A stretch of DNA of 64,000 bases from assembly GCA_016212665.1 (NCBI GenBank), contig JACREZ010000006.1:62001-126000 (forward strand), given 5' to 3'. Origin of the DNA: Ignavibacteriota bacterium. Its GTDB lineage: Bacteria; Bacteroidota; Ignavibacteria; UBA10030; SZUA-254. Both the position numbers and the translations under genes were made by a program. A model generated the notes under the pieces. That model saw only the letters and a program-made list of their open reading frames with translations, was not told the origin of the DNA and did no database searches. Positions 8,115 to 15,718 of the stretch are shown in pieces (the stretch's first letter is position 1; each line of letters opens with the position of its first letter).

Positions 8115-9176
8115 TTAGATTAGTTTTGATAATTCATGAATGATGTCTTTTTCCTTAGACAAAACAGTCGTTGAATAATACAAGTCTATTTTTGTTTGTT
8201 TGATTAAAGTTGCATAGTTGTCCTCGGTAAAATAGTATTGACAATAAGGAAGCGCCCAAGCTGTGTGCCCAATATCTTCTATATCGTTTTCTTTGAATCT
8301 TCGCGATTTATCATATCGATATTGTGCATGAATAGTTGCTTTAATATTGATGAAAGGAAGTTCTTTTCTAATTTTTCTTTTATCAAACGCTTTATAAATG
8401 AGGTCAGCTATCATCTTACCCCCTTTTAGTTTTCTAAGAATCTCCATAGAAATAGTTTCACCAGTATTAACCTCAAAATAATACATCAGCATTTTCTCAA
8501 AATCATTTTGGAGAACATCTAATATTCCAGCAATCTCGTGCATAAAAACTTCATGATAAGTACTCCAAGATTGATTTTCGTCTTTTCCTTTATTAACTTT
8601 TTCAATAAGTTCACTGCTACTTTTGTGTGGTAATCCGATGGAAAGTTTTTCAACAATATCTTTCAAAGAAATATCAGAGTAATATTCAAGAAACTTATTA
8701 CGGATTTGAACACTAAATTCAGATTCATTATCCCAAGTTGGAAACAATTCCCCTAAAATGAAAGGAACTTTTGTCCAAACGAAGTAAATATTTTCGTGCA
8801 GAGATTTTTGCTTAATTCTTGCCTGCTCATTTTGAATGAAAATAACAAGTTCTTGACCAACTATTTGTGTTGGAGAGATATAACAATACTGTTGACTGAA
8901 ATTGTCCATTATTTCTGCAGTTAGTAATCTTGATTCTCGGTCAGTTTGCTTAAAAAGCTCTCTAAAAGTATGATAACTTAAGGGACAAATTGCTTGCTTT
9001 TCTTTAACGAGGTAAGACAACAAAGAATAAATTTCCTGTTTTTCTTTTGAGGCAAAGCCTTGTGCTACTTGGCGCATGAATATCCAGAATTTTGTATCCA
9101 GATATATTCTTTTCCTGGATGTCATGAAGCGTCCTGCTTCCAGTCTCAATTTTTTAAAGAAATCTTCCGATTCCAT
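8115..9176 (-). CDS. Hypothetical protein with PIN-like features
   Basis: A 353-residue soluble protein that I cannot assign firmly. Near the N-terminus, RIYLDTKFWIFMRQ resembles the first acidic motif of PIN nucleases (…YLDTNxW…). Towards the C-terminus, NDIEDIGHTAWALPYCQYYFTEDN resembles the later acidic motifs (ND..D..H..LPYCD.F.TD). The middle is helical and charged. Metal-dependent RNase/DNase activity is therefore an inference. It ends 6 bp before the start side of the collapsed restriction gene on the same strand and lies next to the transposase repeats, so an accessory or defence role is plausible. Confidence 0.5.
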   Translation of the reverse strand: MESEDFFKKLRLEAGRFMTSRKRIYLDTKFWIFMRQVAQGFASKEKQEIYSLLSYLVKEKQAICPLSYHTFRELFKQTDRESRLLTAEIMDNFSQQYCYISPTQIVGQELVIFIQNEQARIKQKSLHENIYFVWTKVPFILGELFPTWDNESEFSVQIRNKFLEYYSDISLKDIVEKLSIGLPHKSSSELIEKVNKGKDENQSWSTYHEVFMHEIAGILDVLQNDFEKMLMYYFEVNTGETISMEILRKLKGGKMIADLIYKAFDKRKIRKELPFINIKATIHAQYRYDKSRRFKENDIEDIGHTAWALPYCQYYFTEDNYATLIKQTKIDLYYSTTVLSKEKDIIHELSKLI

Positions 9177-9182
9177 AACTTC

Positions 9183-9455
9183 TTAATCTTGATTGATATA
9201 ATCTTCCGTCACCCCATACAACCGATACACCAACTCATCAATCTCTCTATCCGTTGCTTTGATTTGATGCTCGAAGAGTTCTTGTGTTGATTCAATCCGC
9301 ACTTCATTCGGATTGCGGATTCCCCATCCAAGCGCCTCGAAGAACGGGTCAATGAACCGGAGACGGGTTTCGGCTTCGTTCATTTTGCTTACCGATTCTT
9401 TCCGGTACGTTTCGACTAAGGTCTTTATTTTCTCCTTGGAATGAATTCGATTCAT
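9183..9455 (-). pseudogene. Collapsed type IIG/Eco57I-like restriction-modification gene (N-terminus joined to C-terminus)
   Basis: The 90-residue ORF fuses two ends of a much larger enzyme. Residues from about 25 (MNEAETRLRFIDPFFEALGW…) match the usual N-terminus of large type IIG restriction-methyltransferases. The end (HQIKATDREIDELVYRLYG) matches their usual C-terminus. The roughly 900-residue nuclease/methylase/specificity core is missing. An in-frame internal deletion is the simplest explanation. No complete R-M gene remains in the window. Confidence 0.7.
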
Positions 9456-10073
9456 ACGGGGATGAATCTACGGAAATGGAAAATGATATGGAAATGGAGG
9501 GGAAGGAATTATCGGTACTCTGCATTTTTTTCATTCAAGTATCGCCAGCCGATAACCTATCCGGAATTCAATGGAGATGCGCTTCTGTGTTGAATGTGCT
9601 ACGTGAACAGTGCGGCTACGGCTTCTCATTGAATGAATCAACACACCCCTGTTACTATCCTTCGGTTACACTCAGGGAATGATTCCCTCTTATTTTGAAG
9701 TATTTTCAACAAAATCATTCATATGATGCCAAATCAATCAAATTTTCGACAAAAGACCGCCATCCTCGAACCGAAGACGGCAATCTTCTGTCTGAAGACG
9801 ACCATCTTCCTTGAGAAGATGGCAATCTTCTGTCTGAAGACGACCATCTTCTTTGAGAAGATAGCAATCTTCTGACTGAGGATGACCATCCTCTTTGAGA
9901 AGACGGTAATCTTCTGACTGAGGACGACCATCCTCCGTAAGAAGACGGAAAGGGGCCGACGTGCGGAACAATTATTCTCCCCTTGTGGTTAATTACCTTG
10001 TACGTAATGTCAACTCGTGGGTGCAGACATCATGGGGAGGCATAATCTGAGTACAGAAAGGTGGTGAAAAACT
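9456..10073. other. Intergenic stretch with a 21-bp repeat array
   Basis: No convincing gene. A 68-residue plus-strand ORF at 9476-9682 has no recognisable feature. The second half is the repeat array at 9752-9948. A purine-rich AAAGGTGGTGAAAAACT just before 10074 is the ribosome-binding region of the next gene. Confidence 0.6.
9752..9948. repeat. 21-bp quasi-palindromic tandem repeat (42-bp higher-order unit)
   Basis: About nine 21-bp units alternate between two types, for example GAAGACGGCAATCTTCTGTCT and GAAGACGACCATCTTCCTTG. Together they form 42-bp units repeated four times from 9773. Every unit contains GAAGA…TCTTC or its GAGGA…TCCTC variant, so each can fold on itself. Because 21 is a multiple of 3, minus-strand frames stay open. 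One would encode a 14-residue repeat of the type LLKEDGRLQTEDCH, but translation is unproven. Confidence 0.88.
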
Positions 10074-10448
10074 ATGGCGAAAAATGAAGTCAAGCGGTTA
10101 TCCCCGAAACAGCGCCAGCGCGATATTGATGCGTTCGAAGCAGTGAAAGGGATAAGCGGGTACTCCCCGAGCAAACCAACTGCACGCGTGGATGACATTC
10201 AGGCTGTTCATGATGCAATGAAAACGGCGCAAACGGAAGAAGTACAAGCGTACGGCGTTGCAGACGAGAAACGTGACATTGCAACAGCAAAAGAATGGGA
10301 ATTCCATAACGGGATGTTGGAAGTTGCAGAGCAAGTCATCGCTCAGTACGGGAGCGACTCCAACGAAATACAAAAGTTGGGGTACAAGAAAAAATCGGAG
10401 TATAAATCTCCGACTACCCGCACTACAACTACGCCAACAAACGGTTAA
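10074..10448 (+). CDS. Hypothetical charged protein
   Basis: A 124-residue hydrophilic protein of unknown function with no signal peptide or membrane segment. It begins KNEVKRLSPKQRQRDIDAF, is mostly helical in character, and ends in a Lys/Thr-rich tail (GYKKKSEYKSPTTRTTTTPT). A good Shine-Dalgarno (AAAGGTGGTG) sits just upstream of the ATG. It stands alone on the plus strand between the 21-bp repeats and the toxin-antitoxin genes, and is followed by a hairpin at 10472-10499. Confidence 0.7.
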   Translation: MAKNEVKRLSPKQRQRDIDAFEAVKGISGYSPSKPTARVDDIQAVHDAMKTAQTEEVQAYGVADEKRDIATAKEWEFHNGMLEVAEQVIAQYGSDSNEIQKLGYKKKSEYKSPTTRTTTTPTNG

Positions 10449-10471
10449 GGAAACACCTTAACAAAAGCGAA

Positions 10472-10499
10472 ATGGACTCCACTCGCAAGTGGAGTCCAT
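10472..10499 (+). terminator. Hairpin downstream of the hypothetical gene
   Basis: The perfect stem ATGGACTCCACT-CGCA-AGTGGAGTCCAT begins 24 bp after the stop. Only a weak T-tract follows (CTATGTTT), so termination is likely but not certain. Confidence 0.6.
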
Positions 10500-10545
10500 C
10501 TATGTTTGCACATTAATCCGCAAGGGATGGTATCATTGTAGAATT

Positions 10546-10809
10546 TCAATCAGGATAATTTGATAAACCCCGACGGTCTACGACTCGTAGACCTTCGGGG
10601 GTTCTCATTAGTTGCTTTCTAAGTCCTTCTCTCCTAAATTCGGGAACAACTCTTCCGCTCATTGGAAATTCATTAAGAGTTCTTGCTTTTCGAAGAATCT
10701 TCATCACCACTGATTGTGCATACGCTTCTGAATCAACTGCGATGTATTTGGATATTGAATCAAGGTCATCAACAGATTCCGGGGACCATACAACCTTTTT
10801 GTCGTTCAT
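10546..10809 (-). pseudogene. parE: ParE/RelE-family toxin with C-terminus replaced by a palindromic repeat
   Basis: Residues 1 to about 66 follow the ParE fold pattern (VVWSPESVDDLDSISKYIA…EFPMSGRVVPEFRREGLRK). The family then normally continues with 'ELIVGNYRIIYR…' strands. Here the frame runs into a perfect-looking palindrome (10566-10603) and ends …LRVVDRRGLSNYPD. The C-terminal strands needed by ParE toxins are gone, so the protein is probably inactive. It starts inside the stop of its antitoxin gene (ATGA overlap). Confidence 0.75.
10566..10603. repeat. Palindromic element inserted in the parE 3' end
   Basis: The sequence AACCCCGACGGTCTACGA / TCGTAGACCTTCGGGGGTT forms a near-perfect 38-bp inverted repeat. 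It lies inside the reading frame of the toxin and supplies its last residues, so it was probably acquired by insertion. Confidence 0.75.
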
Positions 10810-10982
10810 TGACCAAATCGTTGTTCAACTTCTTCTTGTCTAAACGTGCCTTCTGTTTCAGCGCGTTCAATCCCGCGTTGAATTTTTTCAACAACATAGA
10901 GATGGTACTGAATATCTTCCATCGTACAGTCCTCCGGTAGAGTATCTAACAATGAACGTACTTTATCTTTTACAGTTTCCAT
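10806..10982 (-). CDS. Small antitoxin partner of the ParE-like toxin
   Basis: A 58-residue protein that begins METVKDKVRSLLDTLPEDCT, continues MEDIQYHLYVVEKIQRGIER and ends …EEVEQRFGQ. The 'LP.D…DI.Y.LYV…KI..G…E' pattern is that of small antitoxins paired with ParE toxins. Its stop overlaps the toxin start by ATGA, the classic toxin-antitoxin arrangement. The gene looks intact although the toxin is damaged. Confidence 0.75.
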   Translation of the reverse strand: METVKDKVRSLLDTLPEDCTMEDIQYHLYVVEKIQRGIERAETEGTFRQEEVEQRFGQ

Positions 10983-11040
10983 GGATTCACCTTAATTTTG
11001 ATTCTATATTTTTGTTATTGACCAATCGTCGCTTCATTTC

Positions 11041-11119
11041 ATGTGCGACTCACTATCCCTTCTACAATCATCTGAACAGACAGATTTCTTTAAACTTGGA
11101 AAAAGAGTGCACCGCACAT
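11041..11119. repeat. 78-bp inverted-repeat element, copy A (degenerate)
   Basis: The left arm is ATGTGCGACTCACTATCCCTTCTAC and the right arm is a degraded GAGTGCACCGCACAT ending at 11119, next to the mntA stop codon. Left arm and length match copy B at 11863-11939. Confidence 0.65.
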
Positions 11120-11410
11120 TTATCTTCGATAGAAAACTTTCCCGATACGTTGTATGTGTTCAAGTAAATCCTTGTCGTTGATTTGCCGGTAAATAGAAAT
11201 ATCAACCTTGTATGGTATTGACGATTCACTGAATTTCCTGCTGATGTCGTTCACGACATGGAGATTCAAATTATCCCCCTTCAAAGTAACATCTATGTCT
11301 GAACCCTCTCTGTAATTTCCTTTTGCCCGTGAACCGTAGATGATTACTTCTTCAATTTGCGGAAACATCTCAAACACGGAAATGATTTGTGCCAATACTC
11401 TCTCGGTCAA
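11120..11410 (-). CDS. mntA: MNT-domain nucleotidyltransferase, antitoxin of HEPN/MNT pair
   Basis: A 96-residue minimal nucleotidyltransferase. The active-site pattern GS-X10-D-X-D is complete: GSRAKGNYREGSDID, with Gly26, Ser27, Asp38 and Asp40. In characterised HepT/MntA pairs this enzyme AMPylates the toxin tyrosine. It is encoded directly downstream of the HEPN gene, with a 26-bp gap. Its stop abuts the repeat element at 11119. Confidence 0.88.
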   Translation of the reverse strand: MTERVLAQIISVFEMFPQIEEVIIYGSRAKGNYREGSDIDVTLKGDNLNLHVVNDISRKFSESSIPYKVDISIYRQINDKDLLEHIQRIGKVFYRR

Positions 11411-11436
11411 TCCGAAATGAGAATTTGACGATTGAA

Positions 11437-11859
11437 TTATTTCTTCGCGCTGTTGCGTATGTTCTCCATCGTCTGTTGGAGTTCAACAAACAAATGATAG
11501 TATGTATGAAGAATTGCCTCTGCAATTTCATCTGCAGTTTCTTCATTATATGTGTGTGCCGATTTGATTCTGCTTTCTACCATGTCCAACCAGGCATCAC
11601 CGTTTGAAATCAATTTTCGACTGAACGCAAGACGAAAGGCATCTCTGCTTCCCTGAATTCCTTCGCTTCCCTGAAACTCATAATAATCCTTGATGACATT
11701 CCAGGAAAGTTCAAACGTATATTCGAACGCTTTTATTAATCCCTGCTTTTCAAGTTCATTCAGGTTTTCTTTGTCTATAAACTTTTGAAGTTGCAACAAT
11801 CCTTTCTTGAAATTGTTAAAGCGTTGCTGCCAACAGATGTCATTTTCGTTCATTGCCAT
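11437..11859 (-). CDS. hepT: HEPN-domain toxin (HI0074 / HepT family)
   Basis: A 140-residue all-helical protein of the 'nucleotidyltransferase substrate-binding' family. The HEPN RNase motif R-X4-H-X-Y is intact as Arg97, His102 and Tyr104 (ESRIKSAHTYN). The tyrosine is the residue modified by MntA in studied systems. It is transcribed first, with mntA second. The gene pair lies exactly between two copies of a roughly 78-bp inverted-repeat element. Confidence 0.88.
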   Translation of the reverse strand: MAMNENDICWQQRFNNFKKGLLQLQKFIDKENLNELEKQGLIKAFEYTFELSWNVIKDYYEFQGSEGIQGSRDAFRLAFSRKLISNGDAWLDMVESRIKSAHTYNEETADEIAEAILHTYYHLFVELQQTMENIRNSAKK

Positions 11860-11862
11860 CTT

Positions 11863-11939
11863 ATGTGCGACTCACTATCTTCTTCATTCGTTTGAAAGTC
11901 CGACTATTAATATCGTAGAAGATAAAGTGAGTCGCACAT
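11863..11939. repeat. 78-bp inverted-repeat element, copy B
   Basis: The left arm ATGTGCGACTCACTATCTTC and right arm GAAGATAAAGTGAGTCGCACAT pair over roughly 20 bp with a central 30-bp spacer. It lies between the aminotransferase stop and the HEPN start codon. Copy A is at 11041-11119. Confidence 0.85.
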
Positions 11940-11951
11940 TCTGTGTTAAAT

Positions 11952-13115
11952 TTACTTCAATACTTTTCGAATTCGTTCCAACGCCTGCTCAATATTCGGA
12001 ATCGAGTTTGCGTAAGAGAAGCGTAAATATCCTTCTCCGAATTTTCCAAACGCAGTTCCTGAAAGACAGGCGACGCCCGCTTCATTCAACAAGAATTCGG
12101 ACAGTTCTTTCGAACCGCGTCCCGTTCCGGTGATATTCGGAAAAACATAGAACGCACCGAGCGGCTTCAAACATTTGAAACCGGGAATTGAATTCAATCC
12201 GTCAACAATAACATCTCGGCGGCGTTTGAATTCTGCAACCATCTTTTCTGCTTCATCCTGATTTCCTGTCAACGCTTCGACTCCGGCAATCTGTGTAAAA
12301 CTTGCCGTGCAGGAGACGCTGTTGATTTGTAACTGTGTCACCAACTTTGCAAGTTCTTCCGGCATCACACCGTAGCCAAGCCGCCATCCGGTCATCGCGT
12401 ATGTTTTTGAAAATCCATCAAGCAACACCGTTCGTTCCTGCATTCCGGGAATCGAGGTAATGCTGAAATGCTGAAATCCATCATACACACTCCGACTGTA
12501 AATTTCATCAGACAAAACAAGAATGTCGTGCTTGATTGCAAGAGCGGCAATTTCCTGTATATCTTCCTTTGTCAGAATTCCACCTGTCGGATTCTCCGGC
12601 GAGTTGATAATCAACATCTTCGTTCTGTTGGTGATGAGCCGCTTCAAATCGTTGATGTCGAAACGGAAATCTTTTTCTTCTTTCAACTGCAACGGAACTG
12701 CTTTACCGCCGACGAACTCAATCGCCGATTCGTAAATCGGAAATCCCGGATTCGGGTAAATCACTTCATCACCTTCATCAATGCAAGCGAGGATGGTGAA
12801 GAACATGATTGGTTTTCCGCCGGGCGTGACAACAACTTGTTCCGGCTTCACTTCGATGCCGCGGGTTGTCGAGATGTAATTTGCAATCGTCGCACGAACA
12901 GGCGGCAATCCCGGTGCGGGACCGTAATGCGTGAACGACTCATCGAGCGCTTTCTTCGCCGCGTTGCGGATGTTGATGGGTGTGTCGAAATCCGGTTCAC
13001 CGATTTCGAGATGGATTATGTGTTTACCTTTGGCTTCTAACGCACGTGCTTTTGCGAGTACTTCAAACGCCGTCTCCGTGCCAAGACGACGCATTCTGTT
13101 TGCTATGGGAATCAT
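11952..13115 (-). CDS. Class I/II PLP-dependent aminotransferase (aspartate-type)
   Basis: A 387-residue fold-type I aminotransferase. The PLP lysine lies in DGFSKTYAMTGWRLGY. The substrate and cofactor motifs HLEIGEPDFDTP, NSPENPTGG and SDEIYSR are visible. It most resembles aspartate or broad amino-acid:2-oxoglutarate aminotransferases, but substrate is not decided by sequence. I start at the internal ATG (MIPIANRM) because AAGGAGAAATTG precedes it at ideal spacing. The open frame itself runs 12 codons further upstream. Confidence 0.9.
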   Translation of the reverse strand: MIPIANRMRRLGTETAFEVLAKARALEAKGKHIIHLEIGEPDFDTPINIRNAAKKALDESFTHYGPAPGLPPVRATIANYISTTRGIEVKPEQVVVTPGGKPIMFFTILACIDEGDEVIYPNPGFPIYESAIEFVGGKAVPLQLKEEKDFRFDINDLKRLITNRTKMLIINSPENPTGGILTKEDIQEIAALAIKHDILVLSDEIYSRSVYDGFQHFSITSIPGMQERTVLLDGFSKTYAMTGWRLGYGVMPEELAKLVTQLQINSVSCTASFTQIAGVEALTGNQDEAEKMVAEFKRRRDVIVDGLNSIPGFKCLKPLGAFYVFPNITGTGRGSKELSEFLLNEAGVACLSGTAFGKFGEGYLRFSYANSIPNIEQALERIRKVLK

Positions 13116-13293
13116 CAATTTCTCCTTGAAAAATTTTTGCAAATATACCAAGAATGCGCATGAATCTCAAAGATTTTGTCCCAATAATGGCTGAATAAAT
13201 GACAGTTACTGCACGATAAAAGACAGGATGTCAGTCGATTTCTTTCATGGTTTACGGACTGTTCAAAACAAACAAAAAATGAAAGTTCGTTCG

Positions 13294-13309
13294 TGGCACA
13301 CCGGTTGCA
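13294..13309 (+). promoter_or_regulatory. Sigma-54-type promoter upstream of dnaK
   Basis: TGGCAC-ACCGG-TTGCA matches the -24/-12 consensus TGGCAC-N5-TTGCW with exact GG-N10-GC spacing. A start site about 12 bp downstream would give a leader of roughly 150 nt. This is a match by eye to a 16-bp consensus. Confidence 0.65.
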
Positions 13310-13355
13310 GTTAAGGGTGCGTTAATAGTTTTAGAAAACTACGGTAAAAGTACAC

Positions 13356-13423
13356 CGTCACCCTGAACTTGTTTCAGGGTCTATGCGCACCTGTGTAGAT
13401 GCTGAAATAAATTCGGCATGACG
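13356..13423. repeat. Inverted-repeat (MITE-like) element in the dnaK leader
   Basis: The left arm CGTCACCCTGAACTTGTTTC and the right arm (complement CGTCATGCCGAATTTATTTC) pair over about 28 bp with a short centre. A related element with GTCATtCC termini lies at 25253-25323. Confidence 0.75.
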
Positions 13424-13470
13424 CTCCCTATAGTTTTCATATTTTTTTATCAACAAGGAGAGAACAAACA

Positions 13471-15405
13471 ATGTCAAACAAAATTATTGGAATTGATTTA
13501 GGCACGACCAACTCGGTTGTTGCCGTGATGGAAGGGAAAGACCCGGTCGTGATTGCGAACTCAGAAGGCGCACGAACGACTCCGTCTGTCGTCGGCTTTG
13601 CGAAAAGCGGAGAGCGGTTAGTCGGTCAGGCGGCGAAACGTCAGGCGGTGACTAACTCACAGAACACCGTTTTTTCGATTAAGCGATTTATGGGTCGCTT
13701 CCACAACGAAGTAACGGAAGAGATGAAACTTGTGCCGTACAATGTTACGCAGGGCGAGAACAACACCGCGCGTGTGAAGATTGGCGACCGTGTCTATTCA
13801 CCGCCGGAAATCAGCGCGATGATCTTACAGAAGATGAAACAAACGGCTGAAGATTATCTCGGCACGAAAATTTCAGAGGCGGTAATTACCGTCCCCGCGT
13901 ACTTCAACGATGCGCAACGTCAGGCAACGAAAGAAGCCGGAGAAATTGCCGGACTCAACGTTCGCCGAATCATCAACGAGCCGACTGCTGCCGCGCTCGC
14001 GTACGGCATGGACAAAAAACATAAAGATAGTAAAGTCGCTGTGTTCGATCTTGGCGGCGGTACGTTCGATATTTCCATTCTCGAACTCGGTGATGGTGTG
14101 TTTGAAGTGAAATCCACCAACGGCGACACGCACCTTGGTGGCGATAACTTCGACCAACGCGTGCTTGAGTTTATTGCTGATGAATTCAAAAAGCAGGAAG
14201 GAATTGATTTACGGAAAGACCCGATGGCGCTCCAGCGTTTGCGTGAAGCGGCTGAGAAAGCAAAAATGGAACTTTCGCAAATGCAACAGACGGAAATCAA
14301 TCTCCCGTTTATTACGGCAACAGCCGAAGGACCAAAGCACCTGAACCTGAATATTACCCGCGCAAAGTTTGAGCAGTTGGTGGAAGATTTGATTCAACGT
14401 TGTGTCCCTCCTGTTCAGAAAGCGATGCAGGATTCGGGCTTACGTGCTGACCAGATTGATGAAGTAATTCTCGTCGGCGGAATGACCCGCGTTCCCCGCG
14501 TGCAACAACTTGTGAAGGAAATTTTCGGAAAAGAAGGACATAAAGGCGTCAACCCGGATGAAGTCGTTGCAATCGGCGCGGCAATTCAGGGGGGCGTGCT
14601 TGCGGGCGAAGTCACCGATGTTCTTCTGCTTGATGTAACTCCGTTGACGCTCGGCATTGAAACGCTCGGCAACATCATGACTCCGATGATTCAGGCAAAC
14701 ACTACCATTCCCACACGCAAGAGCGAAATCTTTTCGACTGCGGCTGATAGTCAGCCATCGGTAGAGATACATATTTTGCAGGGCGAGCGACAGATGGCGT
14801 ACGATAACCGGACGCTCGGCAAGTTCCATCTCGATGGAATTCCACCGGCACCGCGCGGCGTTCCTCAAATCGAAGTCACATTTGATATTGATGCGAACGG
14901 AATGTTGCACGTCATGGCAAAAGACAAAGCCACGAACAAAGAGCAGAGCATTCGCATCACTTCATCGAGCGGCTTGAGCAAAGAAGAAGTTGATAAGATG
15001 AAGCGCGATGCAGAAGCGCATGCGGCGGAAGACAAAAAGAAACGCGAAGAAGTCGAAACGAAGAACATGGCGGACAGCAAAATCTTCCAGACACGCAAGC
15101 AGTTGAAAGAACTCGGTGACAAACTCGACTCGGCAACACGAGGTAAGTTAGAAACTGCAACCGATGAACTCGAAAACGCATTGAAGAGCGGGAACATCAA
15201 CGACATCAAAGCGAAGATGGAAGCGCACGATACCGTGTGGAACGAAGTCTCAGCTGAGTTATACAAACACGCAACCGCCGCGCAACAGCAACAAGCAGGA
15301 CAACAACCGCCTCCACCTCCTCACGGTTCACCAACCGGCGAAGCGCCAAGCGATGAGAAGAAGGTTGAGGATGCTTCGTTTGAGGTTGTGGATGAGAAGA
15401 AGTAG
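13471..15405 (+). CDS. dnaK: Chaperone DnaK (Hsp70)
   Basis: A 644-residue ATP-dependent chaperone. The ATPase phosphate-binding motifs [29 protein letters not shown] and [10 protein letters not shown] are present, followed by a substrate-binding domain and a Gln/Pro-rich linker with the conserved acidic C-terminus (FEVVDEKK). The strong Shine-Dalgarno AAGGAGAG precedes ATG. No dnaJ or grpE is adjacent; clpB follows 313 bp downstream. The stop codon TAG lies inside a short palindromic repeat. Confidence 0.98.
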   Translation: MSNKIIGIDLGTTNSVVAVMEGKDPVVIANSEGARTTPSVVGFAKSGERLVGQAAKRQAVTNSQNTVFSIKRFMGRFHNEVTEEMKLVPYNVTQGENNTARVKIGDRVYSPPEISAMILQKMKQTAEDYLGTKISEAVITVPAYFNDAQRQATKEAGEIAGLNVRRIINEPTAAALAYGMDKKHKDSKVAVFDLGGGTFDISILELGDGVFEVKSTNGDTHLGGDNFDQRVLEFIADEFKKQEGIDLRKDPMALQRLREAAEKAKMELSQMQQTEINLPFITATAEGPKHLNLNITRAKFEQLVEDLIQRCVPPVQKAMQDSGLRADQIDEVILVGGMTRVPRVQQLVKEIFGKEGHKGVNPDEVVAIGAAIQGGVLAGEVTDVLLLDVTPLTLGIETLGNIMTPMIQANTTIPTRKSEIFSTAADSQPSVEIHILQGERQMAYDNRTLGKFHLDGIPPAPRGVPQIEVTFDIDANGMLHVMAKDKATNKEQSIRITSSSGLSKEEVDKMKRDAEAHAAEDKKKREEVETKNMADSKIFQTRKQLKELGDKLDSATRGKLETATDELENALKSGNINDIKAKMEAHDTVWNEVSAELYKHATAAQQQQAGQQPPPPPHGSPTGEAPSDEKKVEDASFEVVDEKK

Positions 15406-15425
15406 GACAGACATTCCTGTCTGTC
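15403..15425. repeat. Short palindromic repeat (GTAGGACAGACATTCC family), copy 2
   Basis: GACAGACA-TTCC-TGTCTGTC directly follows, and its flank includes, the dnaK stop codon. It shares GTAGGACAGACATTCC with the element at 2991-3012 (opposite strand). It may act as an mRNA 3'-end hairpin. Confidence 0.6.
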
Positions 15426-15718
15426 ATGGGCAAGGGTGAAAGGGTGTAGAGAGCATAGGGGGAATATTCTCCCCTGCTCGCTACTCCTCCGCTCCCTTTC
15501 TTTTGTAGATAGTGATAAAGTAAATGAATAAAACAAGCCGCTTTGCATTGGTACTCTCTCCTACTTGTGTGGGGCGGCTTTTTGATTCACCACAGATGTC
15601 ACGGATGCTAACACAGATATTCACAGATATAACAACAATCAGTGTTATTCAGTGTCTGTTTCAGTGTTTTTCAGTGGTGAATTTGAACAACAGAAAACCG
15701 GAAACAGAAAACTAACAA
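15406..15718. other. dnaK-clpB intergenic region
   Basis: No gene. It contains the palindrome at the dnaK stop, a terminator-like structure (15535-15583), and a stretch (15585-15680) of degenerate 10-11 bp words such as CACAGAT / TCAGTG. These begin TTCACCAC and end GTGGTGAA, forming a loose inverted repeat. Confidence 0.55.
15535..15583 (+). terminator. Possible rho-independent terminator of dnaK
   Basis: AAGCCGC pairs with GCGGCTT (15574-15580) and is followed by TTTT. The loop is long (about 32 nt), so strength is uncertain. Confidence 0.5.

Larger units (their letters stand above)
13116..13470. other. Divergent intergenic region upstream of dnaK
   Basis: No gene seen. It contains a sigma-54-like promoter (13294-13309), a 68-bp inverted-repeat element (13356-13423) in the predicted dnaK leader, and the dnaK Shine-Dalgarno AAGGAGAG. 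No CIRCE operator was recognised. Confidence 0.7.

Noticed and set aside
9476-9682. Plus-strand ORF of 68 residues
   Set aside because: No ribosome-binding site, motif or family resemblance; probably chance.
9752-9948. CRISPR array
   Set aside because: Repeats are contiguous 21-bp units without spacers.
13200-13470. CIRCE operator upstream of dnaK
   Set aside because: No TTAGCACTC-N9-GAGTGCTAA-like inverted repeat was found.
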